Shown piece by piece: positions 55,213-63,583 of a stretch of 64,000 bases of DNA (position 1 is its first letter; every line of letters starts with the position of its first letter). The notes under the pieces are model-generated. The model saw nothing but the letters and a program-made list of their open reading frames with translations. It did no database searches and was not told the DNA's origin. Position numbers and translations under genes: made by a program. This DNA is from Flavisolibacter nicotianae (GTDB lineage: Bacteria > Bacteroidota > Bacteroidia > Chitinophagales > Chitinophagaceae), in NCBI RefSeq assembly GCF_003628535.1, contig NZ_RBCI01000006.1, positions 179,047-243,046 of the forward strand, in the 5' to 3' direction.

Positions 55213-57801
55213 TTAAAACTTTAGTGTGTAGGACACGTAGGGCATTATTTTTAAAACACTGTTCCCCGTTTTTATGTTTATGCTTTTGCTGGAAAGCGAC
55301 CCGCTTAAGGTATAGGAATAGAGGTCTGCTAATCCGCTAACGTGATAAATTCCGGCTTTAAACGCTGAGTAAAGTTTGCGTTCCCCTCTACTATGGTAAT
55401 CCAGCGCCAGGTCATATCGCTGGAAATTTTTTGCACGGTATTGGGAAGATTCCGAGTAATGATAGGAGAAGTCGTAGTCTTCCAGAGGATCATCATCCAG
55501 AGTGCCGGATGGCTGTTGCGTACCGGTAAACACGCGTTCTGCCTGCGTATACACATTTCCTGTGGCGAAGTTCCATACGCCGGATATGTTTAGGTGTGGA
55601 GAAATTACATAAGTCAGTCCAAGGGCAGCCGTATGCCGGTGGTCATATTTATAGGGAAATTCCCTGCCATTGTTGATGCTCCTAAACTGGCGCCAGCTCC
55701 AGGACAGCGCATAGGATGCCTTTAAGAACAAGGAACCGCTTGTCTTTTCAATCATAGCTTCCATGCCGTAACTTCTGCCTTTGCCGGGCTCGACGTTTTG
55801 CTCCCATGTACGGTCGTTGATCAAGAAACTCTTGCCTTCGGCAAAATTGGTAACATTCTTTAATCGTTTATAATAGGCATTTGCAGAAAACTTCCACGCC
55901 TTCGGATACCTATATTCGTATCCCACGTTATAAATATCACTTTCCTCCGGCCTGAGTCCTTCTGTACTCGGCACCCAAACGTCCTGGTTGATACCGGCAT
56001 AAGGATTGGTGAGCAGGTGTAAAAACTGATTCATGCGTGCATAGGAGGCAAATAACTTTTGACGGGGAGTAACCCGGTACGCCAGGTAAAAGCGGGGTTG
56101 AAAACTCAGATTGCGGTATTGTTCAAACTGGTAAGTGCTGGCGTGTACTCCTGGTTTTACAAACAGTTTTTTTGCCAGCATAATTTCAGTTTCCACATGC
56201 GATGAAAACTCTTCAACATGAAGAGGAGCGAAGGATGAAAACGCTTTTTCATCGTCTTCAGATATAGTGTTGATCTGACTATCAAAAGGCCTGAGATTTG
56301 TTTGTGCCAGTTTAACCCCTATGTTGAATTTTACTTTTTTAGAAGCATAGATCTCAGCCTGGGACTGTGCATTATAGTGTTGAATCGACGAATAAGCCCC
56401 TAAATATTTTGTCTTCACTTTCTGATCCCCGTCCTCTTCATCGGTATTGAAAAGCGTGTACTGATAACTGCCCAAATCTTGAAACTGACTATAATTTACC
56501 GACGTATGGATAAAGGACCGGCTGCCCAGCGTACTGTTCCATCCCAGAGAACCAATAAGGTTGCCCCACTGGTGCAGATTGTCGGTATTTTTTCCCCCTT
56601 GCCGCAAGAGGTCTTTGCCTTTATATAGATTAAGAGCAAGTTTGTTGTTTGCGTCTAAAATCGTGGTCATTCTGACATGCGCATCATAAAAGTCAGAACT
56701 GGTCCCGTCCTGAAGCGATTGGTAAAACGGAGGGGAAATGTTTTTACGGGCGGATACCATCAGGGCCGTACGGTTCTTTACCAGCGGTCCTTCCAGGGTC
56801 AGAGCACCTGCCAGTAAACCCGCATTCGCTTCTCCATGCCAGGCATTCTGGTGACCTTCCTTGGTGTAGACATCAAGTACAGATGAAAGGGAGCCACTAA
56901 GCTTTGCGGGGAAATCACTTTTATACAAGCGCATGCCATTCAACACCGTTGGATTTACAATGGAAACGGCTCCCAGCATATGCGTAGGATTAAAGACTGG
57001 ATTGCCGTCCAGCAGAAAAAGGTTTTGATCCACCCCACCACCTCTGACCTGAAATTCACTAAAAGAAGTGGAGGCCTGTTGCACCCCCGCAGAAAGATAA
57101 ATAGACTGGAGCGGATCCACTTCGCTCATCCCGCCGTTGGACAAGGGCTGTTCGCTGCTTAGTTTAATGGCTCCATCCTTCGCTAAGCTTTCAGATTCTA
57201 CCACAATGTTCGAATGCGTTTTTGTCTTCACGGATAAAGAAATATCCTTTCTTACATTGTCGCGCATGTTTAGTTCCAGGATTACTGGTTGCAAACCACC
57301 ATAGGAAATCTCAAGTGTATGTTTACCCTCGGGCAGCAAAAAATTAAAATAGCCTTGGTTGTTGGAAACGACCCCTCGTTGCGAGATAGGTTCATAGATG
57401 GTGGCGTTGATAAGGGGTTCTTTACTTTCCTCTTCTTTTAAATAACCAAAAAAACTGTACCGGGCCGGAAGAAGGTGTACAATGGTAAATGGCTCCGCTG
57501 AAGGCACCAGAATAATTTTATTGTTGTGTTCAAGGAGCTTAACCTTTTGCCCTTCCAATACTTTTTGCAGTACCGCACCCACGGTAGCCTCATTTCCTTC
57601 CAGCTTAATAAATTTGTCTGCTTCAAAACTGGTGGATGAATATTCAATTACCGTTCCTGTTTGCCGGTTTACATCCTGCAGGAATTCATTAATAGAAGCT
57701 TTTGATGTTGTAGGACGGTAGGGTGTGAGCAGTAAATTTTTTTGCGCCTGCACCATTAAAGACGTGGCACCTAACAGGATAAGCAGAATAAGGTTTTTCA
57801 T
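55213..57801 (-). CDS. TonB-dependent receptor with STN and CarboxypepD-like domains
   Basis: The protein has 862 residues with a signal peptide ending LMVQAQ. An STN (secretin/TonB short N-terminal) domain at about 30-110 (INEFLQDVNRQTGTVIEYSS; GAVLQKVLEGQKVKLLEHNN) is the part that usually contacts a FecR protein. A carboxypeptidase-like domain follows (FFGYLKEEESKEPLINATIYEP, about 118-200), then a plug (YLSAGVQQASTSFSEFQVRGGGVDQNLFLLDG) and a barrel ending VLKIMPYVSYTLKF. Downstream of sigma and FecR genes it fits as the transducer of a surface-signalling system. The ligand is unknown. It lies 62 bp after FecR. Confidence 0.9.
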   Translation of the reverse strand: MKNLILLILLGATSLMVQAQKNLLLTPYRPTTSKASINEFLQDVNRQTGTVIEYSSTSFEADKFIKLEGNEATVGAVLQKVLEGQKVKLLEHNNKIILVPSAEPFTIVHLLPARYSFFGYLKEEESKEPLINATIYEPISQRGVVSNNQGYFNFLLPEGKHTLEISYGGLQPVILELNMRDNVRKDISLSVKTKTHSNIVVESESLAKDGAIKLSSEQPLSNGGMSEVDPLQSIYLSAGVQQASTSFSEFQVRGGGVDQNLFLLDGNPVFNPTHMLGAVSIVNPTVLNGMRLYKSDFPAKLSGSLSSVLDVYTKEGHQNAWHGEANAGLLAGALTLEGPLVKNRTALMVSARKNISPPFYQSLQDGTSSDFYDAHVRMTTILDANNKLALNLYKGKDLLRQGGKNTDNLHQWGNLIGSLGWNSTLGSRSFIHTSVNYSQFQDLGSYQYTLFNTDEEDGDQKVKTKYLGAYSSIQHYNAQSQAEIYASKKVKFNIGVKLAQTNLRPFDSQINTISEDDEKAFSSFAPLHVEEFSSHVETEIMLAKKLFVKPGVHASTYQFEQYRNLSFQPRFYLAYRVTPRQKLFASYARMNQFLHLLTNPYAGINQDVWVPSTEGLRPEESDIYNVGYEYRYPKAWKFSANAYYKRLKNVTNFAEGKSFLINDRTWEQNVEPGKGRSYGMEAMIEKTSGSLFLKASYALSWSWRQFRSINNGREFPYKYDHRHTAALGLTYVISPHLNISGVWNFATGNVYTQAERVFTGTQQPSGTLDDDPLEDYDFSYHYSESSQYRAKNFQRYDLALDYHSRGERKLYSAFKAGIYHVSGLADLYSYTLSGSLSSKSINIKTGNSVLKIMPYVSYTLKF

Positions 57802-57863
57802 CTTGGAAAGGAAATTGATGGCTTGTCTAACACTGGAATACCGGAATTCGTACGAAAAATAAA

Positions 57864-58844
57864 CTAATTTTTGGAAATTACTAAAGACCTGCCCTTTATT
57901 TGAAACTCCAGACCGGTAAATAAGTGCAACTCCCTAAGCACTTGCTCCAGAGGCTCGTTTTTGAATTGAGCGGTTATGTGAACCGAACGCAGATCATCGG
58001 GTAGTTGCACCAGAATTGAATAGTAACGTTCAAGGTCTTTTGCTACCTGGGAAAGGGGTGTATTGCTAAAGACGAGTGTATCGGTTTTCCAGGACAACAG
58101 GTTTGCAGTTTCCACTACTCTTCGCTGAAGCTTTTCCTTTTCTAAAACGGCTGATTCGCCTGCATGCAGTCTAAGCTCCTGTCCTTTTTTATCCTTACTG
58201 ATAAAGCTTACCTCTCCTTCCAGCACGGTTACCTGTTCTGTAGAGCCGCTGTTTTGAACTAAAAAAGCAGTCCCAATATCCTGAATGACACAACGAGGAG
58301 TAGTGATTAAAAAGGGACGCTGGCTATCGTGAATTATTTCAAAATAAGCCTCTCCTTCCAGCTTTGCCTGCCGCGAACTTTTGCCAAAATTTTCCGGCAG
58401 CAAAAGTTTTCCTCCTTTACGCAATGTAATTACAGTTCCGTCGGACAAGCGAATTTGCTTGTTTGCATTCGAGGCCAAGGTTTCGTGCCAAACTGTTTCA
58501 ACTGGCCGATTAAAAAAATAATAAGCACTTACAATCAGCAGAACAGATGCTGCAATGGCCATCATTTTTTTCCATGGAAACAGCGTAATTATTTTTGTTT
58601 GCTTCTCCACTGTTTGAGCGTAAACATGCTGCCAGGCTTTTTCTACATCCATATTGTGCATAGCCGCATCAACAGTATCTGACCATAACCGCTTTACCAG
58701 GTCGAACTCTGCCTTATTAGCGGAGCTTTCCCGGATCCACTGAAGCAGTGCTTCGGCTTCTACCGCTGTCGCTTCCCCGTTCAAATGGCGAAGCATTATA
58801 TCTTGTATCTGGCTGTTACTGCTCATCATCATTATTAAAACCAT
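57864..58844 (-). CDS. FecR-family anti-sigma factor
   Basis: The protein has up to 326 residues. The cytosolic N-terminus binds the sigma factor (DIMLRHLNGEATAVEAEALLQWIRESSANKAEFD). One membrane helix lies at about 91-110 (MMAIAASVLLIVSAYYFF). The periplasmic FecR domain (LASNANKQIRLSDGTVITLRKGGKLLLPENF) ends in a DUF4974/STN-like tail (LSQVAKDLERYYSILVQLPD). It relays occupancy of the TonB receptor to the sigma factor. Its frame overlaps the sigma gene by 10 bp; several Met codons close together leave the exact start open. Confidence 0.93.
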   Translation of the reverse strand: MVLIMMMSSNSQIQDIMLRHLNGEATAVEAEALLQWIRESSANKAEFDLVKRLWSDTVDAAMHNMDVEKAWQHVYAQTVEKQTKIITLFPWKKMMAIAASVLLIVSAYYFFNRPVETVWHETLASNANKQIRLSDGTVITLRKGGKLLLPENFGKSSRQAKLEGEAYFEIIHDSQRPFLITTPRCVIQDIGTAFLVQNSGSTEQVTVLEGEVSFISKDKKGQELRLHAGESAVLEKEKLQRRVVETANLLSWKTDTLVFSNTPLSQVAKDLERYYSILVQLPDDLRSVHITAQFKNEPLEQVLRELHLFTGLEFQIKGRSLVISKN

Positions 58845-59434
58845 TTTTCAATGAAAACCCCTATGGAGTGCATAAGATCTTTTCTACAAGCTAAACAGCA
58901 GAAAACCAAAAGATAAATCCTGTTTTCTTTTGCAAAAACCTTGAGTGTCTTAATGGCTTTCCCCATCTGATTTTCTACTGTTTTGACGGATATTCCCAAG
59001 CTGTCTGCGATTTGCTGGTAGGTCTGACCACTTAACCTGCTCAGCATAAACACTTCTCTACATTTGGGTGGAAGCTGCTCCATTGCTTTCGCCAAGAGGA
59101 TTTTAGGGTCAGCACCGCTACTTGCCGCCTCCATTGTGATGGTGATCTCATCGGGGAACTCCTCATCGCCCAGTTCGATGATGATATTTTTTTTATTCTT
59201 GGCAATTGCGGTTAAACAATTATTTCGCACCGCAGTGAATAAGTAGAACTTTAATTGATTGGAGCCAATTAAATTCTTTCGCTGTTCCCATATTTTAATA
59301 AACACTTCCTGGACAACATCCTCACTTCTTGCTTCATCTTTTAAAAACGTGTAGGCATAGCTGCACAAGCGCTCATAATGCTGCCTGAAAATGGCTTCAA
59401 AACTAATGTGTGTCTCCAATGCAATAATATCCAT
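58835..59434 (-). CDS. ECF-type RNA polymerase sigma factor
   Basis: The protein has 199 residues. Region 2 (FEAIFRQHYERLCSYAYTFLKDEARSEDVVQEVFIKIWEQR) recognises -10-type elements, and region 4 (AMEQLPPKCREVFMLSRLSGQTYQQIADSLGISVKTVENQMGKAIKTL) is a helix-turn-helix for -35-type elements. It matches the Bacteroidota FecI-like group. The ATG overlaps the ABC gene stop by one base and its end overlaps FecR, so all three are translationally coupled. Unusually the sigma gene is in the middle of the operon, behind the ABC and P-loop genes, so these are produced whenever it is. Confidence 0.94.
   Translation of the reverse strand: MDIIALETHISFEAIFRQHYERLCSYAYTFLKDEARSEDVVQEVFIKIWEQRKNLIGSNQLKFYLFTAVRNNCLTAIAKNKKNIIIELGDEEFPDEITITMEAASSGADPKILLAKAMEQLPPKCREVFMLSRLSGQTYQQIADSLGISVKTVENQMGKAIKTLKVFAKENRIYLLVFCCLACRKDLMHSIGVFIEKWF
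58837..58863 (-). promoter_or_regulatory. Third, weaker copy of the ECF-type motif
   Basis: Minus-strand TAGGGGTTTT (58863-58854), 12 bp, then GTTTT (58841-58837). The spacing equals that of the two better sites, but the first box has one mismatch and the second box overlaps the FecR start codon. Transcription from here would begin inside FecR, so it may be chance or may serve a shortened product. Confidence 0.25.
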
Positions 59435-61116
59435 TAATTAGCCTGCTTATACCTGTGTACAATCCTGTCTTCGTACATTGATCGCTCAGCATTAATCGGC
59501 CGTTCAATTGATTTCGCTGTAAGAATAACAGTCTTTTCATTTTTTATCGTGTCAAGATAAGCAATTACCGCCTGTTGCACCGCTGGTTCTAAACGTTCAA
59601 TGATGCCATCAAACACCCAAACCTTCTTTCTGCTTAACAGCGTGCGGGCAACTTTTAGCTTTTGAGAATCAGACTGGGAAAGAAGCTTGCCTCCCTTGCC
59701 GATTCTGTAACGCAGGTTGAATGCACCACCCTCATCAGCCTTGGAAAATTGAAGAAGGCGCAAACAATGCTGAACTTCCTCGTAAATGTGGCTTTTATCA
59801 AGGAAAAGGCACTTAAACACCGTATTGCCATGCAGTAGGGTATGGTCAGAACAAAAAGCTATTTGTTGCCTGATGCTTTTTAGCGACAAGCTCCTGAGGT
59901 CTGCTCCGTCCAGTAAAATAACGCCTGCCGATGGTTGGTAAAGGCCTATCAGCAGTTTTAAAATTGTAGTTTTCCCTTTGCCATCCAAATAGTTCATTTT
60001 TCCCGCCTCCCAGGTACAGCTCATGTCAGTTATTACTTGGTTTTCACCCTCATATGAAAAGGAGACATTTCGAAATTCAACTTTACCTTCATGAGCCTTA
60101 TAATCTTCCATTCTTTGTTCATTTTCCAATGGCTGCCCCAGGATTAACTCTATTTTTTTCATTCCGGTGACTCCCGATTTCCAGATAGCCGTTACACGCA
60201 TGATCCTTTTTATCGCTGGAAATAGCAACAGAAGCAATAAAATATAGGGAATAAAAGAAGAGCCCTTTTCTCCAGGTGTATTGGCATGGGTGAAAAAAAC
60301 AGTCAGTAACAGCAAAAACATGATGGCAAAGGGAAGCACATAGTGCAGGCTCTTCCAGCATGCAGCTTGTACGCTTACACGATGGAGCGAATCTGTTTTT
60401 TCCTTGAATCTGCTAATCACGCTATATTCTTTATTCCAGGTTTTAATCGTCTCCAGGCTGTGAAAGCTCTCGTGGATGTAGCAGAGATTGGAGGCAAGCA
60501 TGTCGGTACGCTGATCATCCAATTTTTTGATTTGCAGGCTTAAATATTGCATCAGAGAAAACCCGGCTACAAAACCAGAAACGACATAAACGCTTGCCTG
60601 CCGGTGTAGCTGGAAAAGCACGAATATTCCCAAAGCAATAAAAAATACATCGCTGCCAAATTGAAAAATACCCTTTTCCAGATACGACTGCGCACTTCTA
60701 AGATCGCCGCTATAGCGTAGCAGGTAGGAACCAATTGACTTTTTAGAAAACTCCTCGATCTTCATACGTACATGATGGCGAAAAAGCTTTTTACGAAGCC
60801 AGAACGAAAAATCCAAAGCGACATGCTGGCATCCAAACCGGAATAAAAACTGAAATATCGTAGCGGCCAAAATTAGCAGTAGAAATACCACAAAAAAGTA
60901 ATGCCGCTTGTGTGGAAGAGAAATGTGAAACAGATGAAGAATGCGCCCTTTATTGGAGTGGTGGTGACTGATTGTCTCATAATAAGTACCTATACTTAGC
61001 GAAAGAAAAATAGCAAGGCAGTTGCTTAAAACCCCGCAAACGATCAAAGAGATGGCAACTACCTTTTTTCCACTTAGAAACCGAGCCACCAACGGATTGA
61101 AGTAAATTCTATACAT
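59434..61116 (-). CDS. ABC exporter-like protein with degenerate ATPase motifs
   Basis: The protein has 560 residues. The N-terminal half has about six membrane helices of the ABC type-I exporter layout (VVAISLIVCGVLSNCLAIFLSL; YFFVVFLLLILAATIFQFLF; later YVLPFAIMFLLLLTVFF). The nucleotide-binding half (from about 340) is recognisable (VEFRNVSFSYEGENQVI) but eroded. Walker A is YLDGKGKTT, with the first Gly replaced. The Q-loop Gln is missing (IAFCSDHTLL). The signature is LSQSD instead of LSGGQ. Walker B (VWVFDGIIE) lacks the catalytic Glu. The switch His is replaced (ILTAKSIE). It may be a pseudo-ATPase partner or use ATP binding without turnover. Overlaps of 8 bp upstream and 1 bp downstream tie it to the P-loop and sigma genes. 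Confidence 0.8.
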   Translation of the reverse strand: MYRIYFNPLVARFLSGKKVVAISLIVCGVLSNCLAIFLSLSIGTYYETISHHHSNKGRILHLFHISLPHKRHYFFVVFLLLILAATIFQFLFRFGCQHVALDFSFWLRKKLFRHHVRMKIEEFSKKSIGSYLLRYSGDLRSAQSYLEKGIFQFGSDVFFIALGIFVLFQLHRQASVYVVSGFVAGFSLMQYLSLQIKKLDDQRTDMLASNLCYIHESFHSLETIKTWNKEYSVISRFKEKTDSLHRVSVQAACWKSLHYVLPFAIMFLLLLTVFFTHANTPGEKGSSFIPYILLLLLLFPAIKRIMRVTAIWKSGVTGMKKIELILGQPLENEQRMEDYKAHEGKVEFRNVSFSYEGENQVITDMSCTWEAGKMNYLDGKGKTTILKLLIGLYQPSAGVILLDGADLRSLSLKSIRQQIAFCSDHTLLHGNTVFKCLFLDKSHIYEEVQHCLRLLQFSKADEGGAFNLRYRIGKGGKLLSQSDSQKLKVARTLLSRKKVWVFDGIIERLEPAVQQAVIAYLDTIKNEKTVILTAKSIERPINAERSMYEDRIVHRYKQAN

Positions 61117-62164
61117 TGGCCAATGATTTTAGCGTAGGCATTTCAAAGTGCTGGTTAACCTCTTCGCTCATGAGCTGTTCTATAGTCAGTATGGGGATCG
61201 CGATGTTTTGTTTTACTTCTTCTATGAGTAAGGGGCTGGCAGTAAATAATCCGCTCAGGGCGGATGGATAAATATCCATTTCCTTCAAGACTTTTACTCC
61301 ACTTAATGCACTTAGGCTGTCTCCGCAAGAAAATACCACATGGTCCACTAAGGACATAAACGCCTTGTTTTCCAATAATAGCTTTGTTTCTCGTTGTAGT
61401 ATTCCATCTGCAATTTCGATGATCACCACATCGGGTTCCTGTGCGGTGGCTTTTTGCATAAGCGATTCAAATAAGTTCAATAACTCTTGTTCGCTGGACA
61501 GGTAAGTGGATGGAAACCCAAAGGCAGAAAAGTCAATGGTATACTGGGCGCCGCAATCATACACCAGATCAGCATCCTTTGAATAGACCGTTCCTGTTAG
61601 TTTTATGAAAGATACCCGGTTGCCGTTCAATACAAGGCCTCTTGAAAGGTAGGCGGCAGTTGTTGTTTTGCCGCTATCCATCGAAGAACCAACAGAAAGC
61701 ATAATTCGGCAACGTTTAGCAGATTCACCAGTAAAACTACTTAGTGGTCCGGTTAATTTTTTCGTGTTGACCACCTGGCCATTATGATCCGTAACATACC
61801 CTACAATTTGTAAAACGGATGGTCCCTTTTCAATAAGGGAAGCGTGCATGCTCTCAATTATGCCAATGGTACCACCAGCGCCAAGGATATGAAAGTCCAT
61901 ACGGCAGGAAGATGGTAGATAGCCTTCAAACTGGGAAGTGGCATAACGGGTACCAAACGCCGCTAAAATATAATCGCCGGGTAAGATCAGTACGTTCCTT
62001 TTACTATCAGACTGAATTTGCTTGTGCTTGCCAATGGAGACTACTTTAAATACAGCCACATCACCTGCTTCAGGAATATAATAGTGGATCTTATTTTCAT
62101 TAACGATATATTTTTGCAGGTCAATGTCCTTGCAGATTATTGATCTTTTAATCGAAAATTGCAT
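61109..62164 (-). CDS. P-loop protein of the dethiobiotin-synthase/MobB/DUF1611-like type
   Basis: The protein has 351 residues without signal or membrane segments. The N-terminal half (about 1-145) is beta-rich and unassigned (YYIPEAGDVAVFKVVSIGKHK; LILPGDYILAAFGTRYATSQF). The C-terminal half has an intact Walker A-like motif, SVGSSMDSGKTTTAAYLSRGL (about 155-174), then KLTGTVYSKDADLVYDCGA and a Walker B-like strand PDVVIIEIADGILQRETKLL, as in MobB, dethiobiotin synthase or DUF1611 proteins. It could be a kinase, ligase or nucleotide-dependent chaperone. It overlaps the degenerate ABC gene by 8 bp, suggesting a shared function. Substrate is unknown. Confidence 0.7.
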   Translation of the reverse strand: MQFSIKRSIICKDIDLQKYIVNENKIHYYIPEAGDVAVFKVVSIGKHKQIQSDSKRNVLILPGDYILAAFGTRYATSQFEGYLPSSCRMDFHILGAGGTIGIIESMHASLIEKGPSVLQIVGYVTDHNGQVVNTKKLTGPLSSFTGESAKRCRIMLSVGSSMDSGKTTTAAYLSRGLVLNGNRVSFIKLTGTVYSKDADLVYDCGAQYTIDFSAFGFPSTYLSSEQELLNLFESLMQKATAQEPDVVIIEIADGILQRETKLLLENKAFMSLVDHVVFSCGDSLSALSGVKVLKEMDIYPSALSGLFTASPLLIEEVKQNIAIPILTIEQLMSEEVNQHFEMPTLKSLANV

Positions 62165-62189
62165 AGAAAATGTTTTAGAGGGGTTTGGA

Positions 62190-62978
62190 TTAATTGTCTC
62201 TTTTTATGCTAAATAGTAAAGAAAGGCCGACAACATTGTAGTCATCAAACGGACGGACGATCTTGGCCGTTGATGGGTTCAGGACGTTTATTTTTTTATC
62301 ATCCGGCGTTAAAAGGTTAAACTCACTTTGGTTCATATAATACAGCGTTAGCTGAACATGCCTGTTGATCCTTGAATTTACCCTGGCGTAAAATCGCCCC
62401 CGATGAAAGCCATCCGGTGTTTGCCTCACCGTAGGATCGCCTGCTTTGTCGTAATACTGAAGTGGTCTTCCGCCAACGTTATAATACAAGGAATAGGATA
62501 GGGAAGGTCTTAGTTGTAAAGGTGAAAAGCGATGGCGTAAGCTAAGGCTATTGGTAAAAATGTACCGCTGCTGGTACCTTATTTCCGTTTTGCTGTGCCA
62601 TTCGGCCTGCAGACTGTGTTCTGCTTTGAGTAGTTTACTGAACTTGTTATCTACGCTCCCTTCCACAAAAATCCGGTTTCGCAAGGCGTTCGTGCTGCCT
62701 GGGATATAATTTAGTTGGTCGCCGAACTTAAAACTAAGCTGCTTCGTTACATCTACGGAGAAAGCGGCTGAGGTTTGAGCAAAATTGAGAGCGTAAGCGT
62801 TAGAGGGAGAGAACGCGGCTAATTCGCTTAGTTTAAAGTCAACCGTTTTACTAACCGGAATTTTTAGCCCAATAGAATTCCAGTTTTGCCATTCTTTCTG
62901 TTGGCCATAACCAAAACAGGTGATTAAAAGGAACGTCGCTGATAATAGCAGTTTTGCTTTGAAAATTGAAATGTTCAT
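62190..62978 (-). CDS. Outer-membrane protein, DUF2490-like
   Basis: The protein has 262 residues with a signal peptide ending CFGYGQQ. WQNWNSIGLKIPVSKTVDFKLSELAAFS and the following alternating strands, ending YNVVGLSLLFSIKRD, match DUF2490-type predicted beta-barrel proteins of Bacteroidota. The function of the family is unknown; an outer-membrane channel or assembly role is plausible. It is the first gene of the ECF cluster, 25 bp ahead of the P-loop gene, with the shared promoter motif 29 bp upstream. Confidence 0.78.
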   Translation of the reverse strand: MNISIFKAKLLLSATFLLITCFGYGQQKEWQNWNSIGLKIPVSKTVDFKLSELAAFSPSNAYALNFAQTSAAFSVDVTKQLSFKFGDQLNYIPGSTNALRNRIFVEGSVDNKFSKLLKAEHSLQAEWHSKTEIRYQQRYIFTNSLSLRHRFSPLQLRPSLSYSLYYNVGGRPLQYYDKAGDPTVRQTPDGFHRGRFYARVNSRINRHVQLTLYYMNQSEFNLLTPDDKKINVLNPSTAKIVRPFDDYNVVGLSLLFSIKRDN

Positions 62979-63007
62979 AGGGTTCGGTATTAATTGTATT
63001 CTACCAG

Positions 63008-63034
63008 AAAACTGAAAAATTTAAAATACCCCTA
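63008..63034 (-). promoter_or_regulatory. Candidate ECF promoter of the signalling operon
   Basis: Minus-strand TAGGGGTATT (63034-63025), 12 bp, then GTTTT (63012-63008), ending 29 bp before the DUF2490-like start. An AT tract (AAATATTTTT) lies just upstream. The same bipartite arrangement precedes the lipoprotein gene at 55041-55067. If the boxes are recognised by the cluster's own sigma factor, the operon is autoregulated. Confidence 0.6.
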
Positions 63035-63107
63035 TGCTTTAAAAATATTTTTTAAAAATAAATGGCTGAGGAGTGTCATTACTTTCGAATGAAGGTAGCC
63101 CCCAGTG

Positions 63108-63557
63108 CCCAGGCAGGCCGGTAAGTTTAAAATTGAGTTGACCAACCTGGTGCGGGAGGTGGTAGATTGGACCCAGTACGATATTGGTGTGGTGCAGCCC
63201 ACCTATTATGCACACAAACCCTTTTATGTGGGAAGTGGGAATGAAAATGCAGCAAAGCCTTCTCTTAAGTTTCAAATTGTTCCCATTGAAGAAAGGAAAA
63301 CCTATTCTGTAAACAAACCAATAGACCTGAAATTGCTCTATGAAGGCAAAGACCTGAAAGGCAAGCTGATGGTATATGCACCCAACACCTGGATGAAGGA
63401 AGTGGAAAGCAAAGATGGCGTGTACACCTTCACTCCTTTCGAAAAGGGCATGTATATTATTGAAAGTATCTATAAAGAGAAAACACCAGGAACAATTAAA
63501 GGGAAGTCCTATGAAGCTATAAGGCATCGGACAACGCTGACGCTGACCGTTCAATAA
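63108..63557 (+). pseudogene. 5'-truncated copy of the DUF4198-like gene
   Basis: From 63108 the sequence matches the 3' part of the gene at 52354-53085 through the stop codon, with about 93% residue identity over about 143 residues. The signal peptide and the first about 95 codons are missing, so an exported product cannot be made. The substitutions keep the frame open, so truncation may be recent relative to the divergence, or the block came from a homologous locus. It lies upstream of and divergent from the ECF cluster. Confidence 0.88.
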
Positions 63558-63583
63558 CGTTGAGAAAGGTTGAACTATGGTAT
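63108..63583 (+). repeat. Direct repeat, right copy (476 bp)
   Basis: Partner of 52636-53111, same orientation, offset 10,472 bp. The two copies flank the whole ECF cluster and the His-rich lipoprotein gene. Similarity begins at CCCAGGCAGGCCGG and ends 26 bp after the stop codon. Confidence 0.9.

Noticed and set aside
54335..62978. Lasso-peptide or lanthipeptide biosynthetic cluster
   Set aside because: TonB/FecR/sigma plus ABC genes can accompany such clusters, but no cyclase, leader peptidase, dehydratase or precursor gene could be found.
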